The translations under genes were made by a program, and so were the position numbers. From positions 3,897,501-3,961,500 of the forward strand of contig JAEVHH010000002.1 in assembly GCA_017607445.1 (NCBI GenBank): a stretch of DNA of 64,000 nucleotides. The letters run 5' to 3'. Positions 1 through 9,422 of this stretch are shown here, piece by piece. Source of the DNA: Histoplasma ohiense. Its lineage: Eukaryota > Ascomycota > Eurotiomycetes > Onygenales > Ajellomycetaceae. The notes under the pieces are model-generated. The model did not search any database and had not been told where the DNA came from. It saw only the letters and a list, made by a program, of their open reading frames with translations. How positions within the stretch are numbered: position 1 is the first letter of the stretch; every line of letters begins with the position of its first letter.

Positions 1-327
1 ATTCATTCTGTATTCCATGTATCTTTATTGAAGCCATACAACCACAGAAATGGAGCTCTATCAGAACCAGGATCAGAACTTGTCAATGATGAAGAAGAAT
101 ATCAAGTTGAAGAAATTCTTGAAAAACAACAACAAAAAAACAAATCTCTGAAATATCTTGTGAGATGGACAGGTTGGGGTCCTAGTGATGATACATGAGA
201 ACCAGAAAAAAACATATTGAACACTCAGACATTCAAAATCTTTCTCAAACAAAAAAATGAACAACAAATACAAAACCAACATACTTTCAAACATCAAAAG
301 CATGAACATCAAATTGAAAGACACTAG
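1..327 (+). pseudogene. Ty3/gypsy pol C-terminus with chromodomain (partial, cut by window edge)
   Basis: The frame from base 1 starts with the integrase C-terminal motif VFHVSLLKPY. An acidic linker follows, then a chromodomain (about residues 38-75) with YLVRWTGWG, and the frame ends at TAG 325-327. The chromodomain is the part of chromovirus integrases that directs insertion to marked chromatin. The Trp of the usual T-W-E-P motif is TGA at 196-198, so this copy is broken at a position where the family has tryptophan. The upstream gag, RT and most of the integrase lie outside the window. It does not belong to families G1-G3, whose C-termini differ. Confidence 0.85.
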
Positions 328-484
328 AAGCACAAATCTCACTCAAACTTCAATCAAATGCATTTTTTTTTTTTTTTTAGAAGGATTTTATCAGGGAAAA
401 GGGAAAAAGGAAAAAATTCAATTTGGGTATAATAAATACAAAAAATAAAAAATACAGGCAAGGAAAAAACAAAGAAAATGGGTT

Positions 485-1036
485 CTAAGAAAAGTCTAAA
501 GACTCTCAGTTCACTCACTCTCATCTCAACCCTCTCATCTCTCACTTCCCCTCTGCCACTCTCTTCTTATACTGCCTTCAGTACTTGTTAAGCACTGAGT
601 CTCATTTCAGATGCAAAGACATCAGCAAATGTCTCTCCCACAGAACATTTGCTTTCTTCTCTTTATTCTTCTTCATCAACCCCTCCATCCACTGACACAC
701 TCACTGAAGGAAGGCCTCTCCCTCCATGATCTTCTTCCACACCTCCACATCATGGGGCTCATACCTCTCATATTCCACTGCTGCAGCCATCAGCACCTCC
801 ACAACCTCCTTCATTAACTCTTCAGCCAACTCTTCCAACCCCTCCCCAGTCAACCCCTTCCCAGCCAACTCCTCCCCAGCCAACTTCTTCATCACAGAGC
901 CTTCAAAACTCATTATCTTCAAAACTCTCTTCTTCACATCCTCCTCTTTCTCTAACATCTCTGCTCTGAGAGAATCAGACACAATCACAGTCTTCAAAAC
1001 CTGCACCTCTGCAGACTCAGCTGCTGCCCAGTGCTG
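485..1036 (-). pseudogene. Reverse-strand helical ORF downstream of the chromodomain gypsy pol
   Basis: On the reverse strand a frame runs from about 1036 to TAG at 485-487 and is broken only by TGA codons, several where tryptophan would fit (after EAFLQ, after LHLK, after LNKY). The longest open part (701-1006) encodes a Lys/Glu-rich, probably helical protein with repeated EELAGKGLTGEGLEELAEEL-type segments, ending HDVEVWKKIMEGEAFLQ. I do not recognise a family. A TAA just upstream of the open part, and an AG just before it, suggest that an earlier exon could be joined by an intron. It lies just 3' of a gypsy pol, on the opposite strand, as do the antisense genes of G2 and G3a. It could also be a degraded host gene. 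Confidence 0.4.
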
Positions 1037-2269
1037 AGATTATAGAGCATTCACCCCTGCTCTGCTCTGAGCAGACAGCATTGCCAGATGAGATGTGTTC
1101 AATTGTTTTATCAAATGATGAAGATGACTTTTGTGATTGATCATATTCTTTCTGACTGCCATCTTCACAATGATAAACACTCACCCATGCATGATGCATC
1201 TCAGAAGAGATGTATCACACATCTAGCATCATTATCAGTATATCAACATTGCTAAGAGCACTACTATCTATTCAAAAGCAAATTTGAAGAAAAAGAAAAA
1301 GAAAATAAGAATTAAAGAGAATTACTCATGAGTTTACAGAATTTCTCTGCAGAGACACAAGTCTCACAACACTTCTGAACATTTGACCCCAACACACATC
1401 AGAAGTCAACATCTCTCAGCTTGAGAGCACAATGTTCACAAGAAATTCAACTGTTGTGTGTCACATGATTAGAGCTAAACTTAGAGCAATATAACAAGCA
1501 AACAGTGAATGATGCTATACAGAAACAAGCTAGTGACACATGTGACCACACTAATAACATCACTGACAAGAAACACCAACAATAATACATGATAAATACT
1601 CAAGAAACAACTTACTTAAAATTGAGATAACTGAGAGAGCCCATTTTGATAAAAAAGAGAGAGGAAGAGAGAACAATGATATAAAAATTTAAAAATCTTT
1701 GAGAATGAGAAATTGCAGCAGAAGGGTGAGGAGTTTTGATGATGATCAAGTTAAAAAAGAAGAGAAATCTTCAAGGAAAAGAAATTCTTTTTGCTTCTCT
1801 GCACACAACCCCTGGCAATCAAAGAATCCACCAATTTCATCTCATTAGAAAATCGATAACAATGCATATACAAGCTATCTAGGGGATGCGATCGATATAC
1901 TGCTATCAATAAGTGAAACTTACAATATGGGAATGCAATTATCTACTAGCAAGCAATCTATACAATCACTGAGAGCAGCTCTTATAAAAAAGAGGGGCAA
2001 TTGTAATGCACTCATTTATTATTTCCTTATTATCTTTGCTTATTCTTATCTCTTTCCATTATACTCTCGCTACTGCTATTTCTATATGTATATATATATC
2101 GATGTATGTATTTTGCACATCTTCTTTCTCTTTCTTTTCTTTCTTAGTGATTAGCTACACTACACTACATTATGCTACTATACTACACTCTACAATATAT
2201 TACTAATATCTCTGCTACGCTATAAACTATTTTCTACTGTTACTCTTCACACTGTCACTACACCTCACA
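1037..2269. other. AT-rich stretch, no gene recognised
   Basis: No open frame of family-recognisable sequence is seen. A TATA-like TTATAAAAAAG occurs at about 1980, followed by pyrimidine-rich sequence with CTAC/CACT-rich short repeats up to about 2270. That could be the remains of an LTR, but no partner copy is present in the window. Confidence 0.4.
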
Positions 2270-5200
2270 AACTGCTTTTCACATATGTTATCAATTATAC
2301 AAATGAACAGTGACTCTCTTTGAATTAGTGAACACTTTGAGTATATTTCAGAAATACATTAACTGAGCTCTACAAGATCTGCTCAATGAGATTGTCTCAG
2401 TGTACATGAATGATATCTTGATCTTCACTGATGGATTGCTCACTGAGTATTATAAATATGTACAACAAATACTTGATCATCTACAAAAAGCTGAACTGCA
2501 AATAGACATTGACAAATGTGACTTTGAGATCAAGTCTACAATCTATCTAGAATTCATCATTGAAGCTGAAAAAGACATATGCATGGATTCTAAGAAGATG
2601 AAAGCAATCCTCAACTGAGAGATATCAGTCTCAATAAAAGAGACTAGAAGCTTTCTAGAATTCATCAACTTTTACTGAAGATTCATCAAAGACTTCTCTG
2701 ATATTGTACAATCACTGATGAATCTGATCTGAAAAGACACTGTATTTCAATGAACTGACAAAGCAGATGCAGCATTCAAAAAGCTGAAGTGTATATTTAC
2801 AAACATCTCAATACTGCAATCATTTGATTTAGATAAGCACACAATTCTCAAAACAGATATCTCAGATTATGTAGTAGATGAGACACTAATACAATATAAT
2901 AACAAAAATGTTCTATAATCTTATATCTTCATCTCAAAAAAATGTCACTCACTGAATGCAACTACAAGATCTACAACAAGAAGCTTCTAGCAATCATACA
3001 ATATTTTGAAGAATGAGAGTCTGAACTTATAAGTGTTGAAAGATTTGAGATTGTTACTGATCATAAGAATCTAGAATACTTCACAATCATTTATAAACTC
3101 ATTGAAAGATATATATGTTGATCATTGTTTCTTAGCTGTTTTTCATTCACAATTCATTATTGATTTGAAGTAGAGAATATTCTTGCAGATGCTCTGTCTC
3201 ATCAAGAACAAGATATATCATCTGATGACTTGAATGACAGATGAAAACACTGAGAGTATTGATTAATCAACTCTGTGATCATAAGAAGTTCTATACAATC
3301 AGATGAACTCCACATATATGTCAATCAGTTCTGAGCTCAAAAACTCTCACTTGAAGAACAATGAAAGCTAGTGACAGAAGCAGATGAATTTTGACAACAA
3401 ATCACTGAAGCTGTATAAAGCAGAGCATCTCAATTCCCCACAGATGTATATTCAAGAATGAATATCTCAGTATGTTTGATCAATGATAACAACTGTTTAC
3501 ACTTTCAAGATAGACAATGAGTCTCTGATTCAGAATCTCTATGAACATGAATCATGCAAGAAATTCATGACTCACTGATGACTGAGCATTCAGAATATGA
3601 AATCATGTACAACATTGTCATTCAAGAATTCTACTGATCAGATATATTGAAAGATATATACTGATTCATACACAACTGTGATCACTGTGGCTCAGTGATG
3701 ACATGATATGAATGCTGAAAAGAGATGCTGAAGCCTCTATCTGTCTCTAACTGAATTTGATGTGATATAGCTATTGATTTTGTAGTTTTCTTACTCAAAA
3801 GCAGAGATTCTATGAATATTCTAGTCATTGTTGACTGACTCAGCAAGGATGTAATACTACAGCTCTGTGACAAGATAAATGCTGAAGTAGTTGCAGATGC
3901 CTTCATCAGAAGCTCATTCTATCATATACACAGTCTGTCTTTATTCATTGTGTCAGATAGAGACAGTCAATTCATCAGCACACTCTGAGTCTGTGTATAT
4001 CAATTATTAAGAATCAAATGAAAGTTATAAACAGTGTATCATTCAGAGACTGATGAAGCTACTGAGAGAATGATATAAATAATAAAGAACATTCTTCATA
4101 AGTTCTGCAATTATGCATAAGACAACTGAAGCAATCTACTGTCATATACTGAGATTGTGATTAATGATTAAGATTCTGTTACAATAGATATAAGCTCATT
4201 CTTTCTTCTATACAGATATAATTTAGAGATTCTGAACTTCTCTGAGACTCTCTGAGAAACTGCATACATCCACAGCTTCATACAGACAGCAGAGAACATT
4301 GTGAGCAAGTTGAAGAAAACTCATGAATGAGCAGAAGCTTCAATAATCAGTATTCAGTAAGATTATAAGAATCAAATAAACATCAGAAGAAGTTCTGCAA
4401 TCTGATATTATATAAAAGATAAAGTCTGACTGAATCTCAAGAATATAAGAACAGATCATCTTTTGTATATACTAGATTATCATCATATCAAATATATGAT
4501 GAAGAAAGTGCTAGATACACACAATTATTGACTCAACATCTTATCTAACATTCATAATATCTTTCATACAAACCTGCTTCAATCTGTGGCTGAGAATTTA
4601 TTCCCCTCACAGAGAATCTCTGATTGACAGCCACTTATCATTGTAGAAGAAGAGAATGAACTCAAATGAGAAATTGAAGCAATTCTTGACAATAGAATCA
4701 ATCACTGTCACTGTGAATATTTTATCAAATGAATAGAATATGATTATTCAATCTGAGAATCTGTGTCTGCTTTGAAGAACACTGTCACTCTCAACATCTA
4801 TAAGTTCTCACTCACTCTGATAAAGAGGGATAATGTGATGAGTTAGCATCTGTTAGTAATTAACTTATACAATCAACTCTTCTTCTGCATTCATTTGTTT
4901 CTGACTGTTGTGATTTTGTGTAACTCTCAATATTCTTTCACTTTATACTCTGTATTTATGTAGTTTTTAATGATTTTTCTATATAGCTCTTAACATTCTT
5001 TTGCTCTGTGTTCTGTATTTGTATAGTCTCTAACAATTTTTCTGTGTAGCTTCTAACATTCTCTCACTCTGTGTTTCATATTTATATAGTCTCTAATGAT
5101 TTTTCTGTATAGTTCTCAATGATTTCTCTGTCTCATACTCTGCACTTGTGTAGTTTCTAATGATTCTTATATATATCTTTTAATGTTCTTTCACTTCATG

Positions 5201-5367
5201 TTTCACTGTGGAGTGGCTTCTGATATTCTTTCACTCTGAACTTTTCTCTATAAGAACTCTCTTTATATAATCTTTTCTTCTGATTTCTTTTCTCTTTCTT
5301 TCCTTAATCAATTCATAATCTGTAATTAGAATAGTATCAAATCATTAATCAAAGTATGTCTGTTACA
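2270..5367 (+). mobile_element. Ty3/gypsy family G1, 5'-truncated copy (G1a)
   Basis: It starts inside the RT domain (homology to other G1 copies begins near AACTGCTTTT at 2270) and runs through RT, RNase H, integrase and chromodomain to a complete 3' LTR. The catalytic RT box reads YMND at about 2403, so the first Asp is Asn. Trp codons have become TGA (LN*E at about 2616, FQ*TD at 2749) and FY*RFI is TGA at 2677. A TAA replaces CAA at about 2917 and a 1-base deletion near 2938 shifts the frame. Both chromodomain Trp codons are TGA (after FIK at about 4731 and after YSI at about 4758). This is the most decayed G1 copy, with almost no CpG or CpC left. gag and protease are missing. Confidence 0.85.
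4834..5367 (+). repeat. G1a 3' LTR (534 bp)
   Basis: It begins TGTGATGAGTTAGC and ends GTCTGTTACA (TG...CA). It is the same length as both G1b LTRs (534 bp). Internally it holds tandem copies of a unit of about 63 bp containing TCTCTAATGATT and a CTGTGTAG-like end. It is heavily T-enriched compared with the 5' LTR of G1b. Confidence 0.85.
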
Positions 5368-5835
5368 CAGTATTGCTATGAGATATGTAATTTCTCATAA
5401 TATATAGATGTAGATTTTCTTTTTTCTTGAATTCTTTGATATATCTCTGTTCTTACCATCACATTTCTGTGTGTATAGCAATTTATAAAAACAATATATT
5501 TTTTATCTCTAGAAATCTTCATCATTATAATCAGAATGTGTTTCTCTTTCTCTCTTCTGCTGAAAATATATCTGTTCTCCTCTTTAAGAAACATTTGATG
5601 GCTCTGTGTATCACTAAGACACACAAACACTGTCATTATCTTAAGAGAAAAGAGAAAGAATTCTTCAAGTATGAAGAGACTGACTGTAAGATATATCATA
5701 TTGTCTTGAAAAAACTCTGCAATGAAGCAGATTGATAATGATTTTGAGTAATGCTTCTGCTGAAATTTGACTAATATTATGAAAGGAATGATGCTGATGG
5801 CTCAATGTGTGAGAAGTTGAAGAAGAAAGCAGTGA
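5368..5835. other. AT-rich spacer between G1a and repeat R
   Basis: Short frames on both strands overlap each other (5376-5699 reverse, 5427-5735 forward) and show no domain I recognise. Nothing here can be supported as a gene. Confidence 0.4.
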
Positions 5836-5949
5836 AGTTGCTAGGCTGACCAATGAAACCATGAATTTCATGTTTGATTTGGTTTGGTTTGGTCCCAGTC
5901 CATTTCTTGGCGTGATTTTCAGTGGGACCAGAATCAGAATGAGAGTGTA

Positions 5950-6579
5950 CGGAGGTCGGTTTCAAAAGTTTCGTTCAAGCACTAAAAACGCCACAACTGC
6001 CACTAGGAATTTATACTAGGTTTTACATGTAAATTCCCTCTCATTATTTCTTCTGCTTTCATCTACAGTGGAGATATATCAATTCCCTTCTGACTGAGTT
6101 CACCTGCTATATCAGCACAGGATTTCTCTCTCCCATATCAATCATGGTGTACCTTGGCGAGGATATGTTCTTGGGCTGACTGCTGTTTTGTGGGTCGTCC
6201 AGAGCGAGGAGCATCTTTTAATCAGTCATCACAGATATGAAGATAGAAAAGATCTGGGTTAAAGCCACAATCTTGAGCAGTTCTATAGATACAATTGATG
6301 GTTTGGATAGATAGCTGAGTGAAATTGCTGATTTCTTTTGTAGTTTTATCATCAAAAGACTTCAGAGTCACTATCACAGCACAGATTGAGATATCTGTAT
6401 TGAGAGTCATATTGAAATAAAAGAGAAGATAAATTTGATTCATCAATCTCTGGGGGATTATCTGCTATTTAAAATGAGGGGTAATTGCTTCTCATTAGTG
6501 GTATCTATGATATTTCAACTAGTATATCCGTGGCGTAGATAGTAGCTTGGCTGAACGAAACTTTTGAAACCGACCTCCG
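5950..6579 (-). mobile_element. Tc1/mariner internal-deletion derivative (630 bp)
   Basis: Perfect terminal inverted repeats of about 28 bp, starting CGGAGGTCGGTTTC at 5950 and ending with its complement at 6579, are flanked by the TA target duplication (5948-5949 and 6580-6581). It encodes only the DNA-binding part of a transposase on the reverse strand. The catalytic DDE/D region has been lost, so it could move only with a transposase supplied elsewhere. CpG sites in the TIRs are unmutated, unlike the surrounding LTR elements. Confidence 0.9.
6063..6446 (-). pseudogene. Tc1/mariner transposase, N-terminal DNA-binding part
   Basis: The reading frame starts MMNQIY and contains a helix-turn-helix region (VTLKSFDDKTTKEIS to NCIYRTAQDCGF), then KDAPRSGRPTKQQ, a fungal Tc1 family signature, and YGREKSCADIAGEL. 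Two TGA codons interrupt it, after HICDD and before YGREKS (where the family has Arg, so CGA to TGA is likely). It stops at TAG 6063-6065, just after GIDISPL, where the DDE domain should begin. The N-terminal extension before LNTDIS may not belong to the original protein. Confidence 0.85.
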
Positions 6580-6785
6580 TAAAGTGACTAGAATTATTAG
6601 AACATGAGTGAAATGAGACTAATAAATCTTGATATTTCATGTAAAGTGACTGACTATCAAAAATAAGAACATGATCTGGGACTGACTATGATTTTGACTG
6701 AGGTTTGGTCCCATTCTGATGATTATATAATACATATCTTAGATATCAATCTGATGATATGATTGGTGGAGATATCACCCCTATC

Positions 6786-7720
6786 TAGTGCTGTCAACCA
6801 ATCTATTGCTGCTAAGCTATCCCTCGCTGCTAAGCTATCCCTCGCTGCTAAGCTATCCCTCGCTGCTAAGCTATCGCCGCTGCCAACCTATCTATTGCTG
6901 CAAGCTATCCCTCGCTGCTAAGCTATCGCTGCCAACCTATCTATCACTGCCAATCTATCTATCGCTGCTAATCTATCGCTGCTAATCTATCGCTGCTAAT
7001 CTATCGCTGCCAACCTATCTATCGCTGCCAATTTATCTACCACTGCCAATCTATCTATCGCTGCTAATCTATCGCTGCCAACCTATCTACCGCGGCGAAT
7101 CTATCCATCGCTGCCAATTTATCTACCACTGTCAATCTATCTATTGCTGCTAATCTATCGCTGCTAATCTATTGCTGCTAATCTATCGCTGCTAATCTAT
7201 CGCTGCTAATCTATCGCTGCTAATCTATCGCTGCTAATCTATCGCTGCTAATCTATCGCTGCTAATCTATTGCTGCTAATCTATCGCTGCTAATCTATCG
7301 CTGCTAATCTATCGCTGATAATCTATCGCTGCTAATCTATCGCTGCTAATCTATTGCTGCCAACCAACCTACCACTGCCAACCTATCTATTGCTGCCAAT
7401 CTATCGCTGCCAACCTATCTATCACTGCCAATCTATCTATCGCTGCTAATCTATCGCTGCTAATCTATCGCTGCTAATCTATCGCTGCCAACCTATCCAT
7501 CGCTGCCAATTTATCTACCACTGTCAATCTATCTATTGCTGCTAATCTATCGCTGCTAATCTATCGCTGCTAATCTATTGCTGCTAATCTATCGCTGCTA
7601 ATCTATCGCTGCTAATCTATCGCTGCTAATCTATCGCTGCTAATCTATCGCTGCTAATCTATTGCTGCCAACCAACCTACCACTGCCAACCTATCTACTG
7701 CAGTGAATCTATCTATCACT
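6786..7720. repeat. Minisatellite, 14-bp unit (CTATCGCTGCTAAT) with 17-18-bp variants
   Basis: About 935 bp of tandem repeats. The core is CTATCGCTGCTAAT in long uniform runs (7140-7340 and 7540-7660). Variants at the edges are GCTAAGCTATCCCTC units at 6810-6870 and CTATCTATCGCTGCCAAC units elsewhere. Most units keep the CpG of ATCGCTG, while some read ATTGCTG or ATCACTG, the expected CpG transition products. Open frames through it (a Leu-Ser-Tyr-Pro repeat) are by-products of the repeat. Confidence 0.95.
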
Positions 7721-7831
7721 ATCATTACTAGTTCAAAATAGAACTAGAGCATAAATACACTAAACTTCTTTTGATAGGTAATGATTTTTGGTAACGCTCA
7801 TAGCATTATATCATCTATATAGGGTAAATCA

Positions 7832-7878
7832 TGGTCCCATTTGGTCTCATTTTAACAAAATGGGACCAAATGGGACCA
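7832..7878. repeat. Near-perfect hairpin palindrome
   Basis: Two 22-nt arms (7832-7853 and 7857-7878) are reverse complements with one mismatch around a 3-nt AAC loop. The arm is built on TGGTCCCATTTGGT, the motif also found in repeat R. It may be a collapsed pair of R-type terminal repeats. Confidence 0.8.
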
Positions 7879-7966
7879 GAATCAGTAATTTATAAGAAGA
7901 ACATGACCTGGGACTAGATTTATAATATAAACAGTGTAAAGTGACTAATTTAATAAACACTATATG

Positions 7967-8500
7967 TGTGACGGGTTAGCACCTGTTAGTAATTAACTTA
8001 CACAACCAACTCCCCTTCTGCACCTGCTTGTTCCTGGCTGTTGTGACCTCATGTAACTCTCAATGTTCTTCCACTCCATGCTCTGTGCTTGCATAGTCTC
8101 TAATGATTCTTCTGTATAGCTTCTAATGTTCTCTTATTCTGTGTTCTGCACTTGTGTAATCTCTAATGATTCTTCTGTGTAGTCTTCAATGATTCTCTCA
8201 CTTCATACTCTGTGCTTGTGTAGTTTCTAACAATTCTTCTGTGTAGCTCTCAATGATTCTTCTGCTTCATGCTTCATGCTTATATAGTTTCTAATAATTC
8301 TTCTGTGTAGCTCTTAATATTCTTTCACTCTGTGCTTCACTGTGAAGCAGCTTCTGATATTCTTTCACTCTGAAATTCTCTCTATAAGAACTCTCTTTGT
8401 ACAATCTTTTCTTCTGATTTCTTTTCTCTTTCTTTTCTTAATCAATTCATAATCTGTATTAGAATAGTGCTAGATTATTAATCAAAGTATATTCATTATA
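7967..8500 (+). repeat. G1b 5' LTR (534 bp)
   Basis: It starts TGTGACGGGTTAGC and ends ATTCATTATA, where the usual terminal CA has become TA. Its first part keeps CpC sites (AACTCCCCTTC, GTTCCTGG) lost in other copies, so it is a good reference for mutation direction. Internal 63-bp units begin TCTCTAATGATTCTTC. Confidence 0.88.
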
Positions 8501-8951
8501 TTATGAATTGATTCTTCTGTGTTTAAGATCTGAGTGTTTTGTTATTAGTTCTTACATTCAAATGTGTTGTTATCAGTTCTTACATCTAAGTGTGTTGTTT
8601 ACAGATTTGAGTGTCTAGTTATTACAAGAGATCTCTCATGAGCTTGAGTGCTCTTATTATTAGTTATATAGACTGTTATATCTAAGCATTCAAAACACAA
8701 TTGACTGTGTTCTATAAGATCTGAGTATCTATGAACTGTAATGCTGTGAATAGTGTTCATGAAGAAGCTTAATCAAGCTTAGCACTGCAACACTGTGAAT
8801 AGTGTCTGTGAGAGAACTGAGTGTCTATAAGTATTTCTTTTCTTTTATTATTATTACATGTTCTTAGATATTAAAATGAACTATAAACAATTCTATAAAC
8901 ACTCACTGCATTCAAACACAGCAGACAATAACTTAGATCTATAAAGCATTC
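8501..8951 (+). other. G1b leader and first codons of gag
   Basis: The leader, with repeated GTTCTTACAT and TGTGTTGTT motifs, precedes a gag start at 8876 (MNYKQFY). After about 25 codons gag is split by insertion of G1c and resumes at 14907. I could not match the bases after the LTR (TTATGAATTGATTC) to a specific tRNA primer. Confidence 0.7.
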
Positions 8952-9422
8952 TGTAACGGGCGTACTTCGATTAACGATTTGGTACTATCCTAATTACAGA
9001 TTACGAATTGATTAAGGAAAGAAAGAGAAAAGAAATCAGAAGAAAAGATCATACGAAGAGGGTTCTTATAGAGGAAAGTTCAGAGTGGAAGAATATCAGA
9101 AGCCACTCCACAGTGGAGCGCGGAGTGGAAGAACATTAAGAGATACACATAAGAATTGTTAGAAGCTATATAAGTGTGGAACATGAAATGGGGGAATCAT
9201 TGAGAGCTATGTGAAAGAATTGTTAGAGACTACACAAGTGCAGAACACAGAGTGGAAGAATGTAAGAAGCTATATGAAAGAATTGTTAGAGACTATACAA
9301 GCACAGAGCATGGAGTGAAAGAACATTGAGAATTATGTGAGATCACAACAGTCAGAAACAAGCAGATGCAGAAGAGAAGTTGATTGTGTAAGTTAATTAC
9401 TAACAGATGCTAACTCATCACA
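8952..9422 (-). repeat. G1c 3' LTR (471 bp)
   Basis: On the forward strand it reads TGTAACGGGCGTACTTCG to GCTAACTCATCACA. It retains several CpG sites at its outer end. The pol stop codon (TAG at 9410-9412) lies inside it. Confidence 0.9.

Larger units (their letters stand above)
5836..6740. repeat. Dispersed repeat R, interrupted by a Tc1/mariner derivative
   Basis: R flanks the Tc1/mariner element on both sides. It carries GGTTTGGTCCCA-type motifs at about 5880 and 6710 and GTAAAGTGACT motifs at about 6580 and 6640. Bases 6622-6710 recur almost unchanged at 60255-60343, and a diverged relative with TGGTCCCATTTGGT and GTAAAGTGACTA lies at 7830-7960. The nature of R is unknown. A non-autonomous DNA transposon is possible. 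Confidence 0.55.

Noticed and set aside
73..342. Reverse 89-residue hydrophobic protein
   Set aside because: It is opposite to the chromodomain frame and rich in Phe because the forward strand is A-rich. It is a shadow of pol.
5427..5735. 102-residue forward ORF after G1a
   Set aside because: It overlaps an equally long reverse frame and shows no domain, conserved motif or promoter-like context.
6788..6985. 65-residue Leu-Ser-Tyr-Pro repeat protein
   Set aside because: It is a frame through the minisatellite. It has no start context and no relation to any neighbouring gene.
6786..7720. CRISPR-like array
   Set aside because: Units are directly adjacent without unique spacers, and the rest of the window is a eukaryotic transposon landscape.
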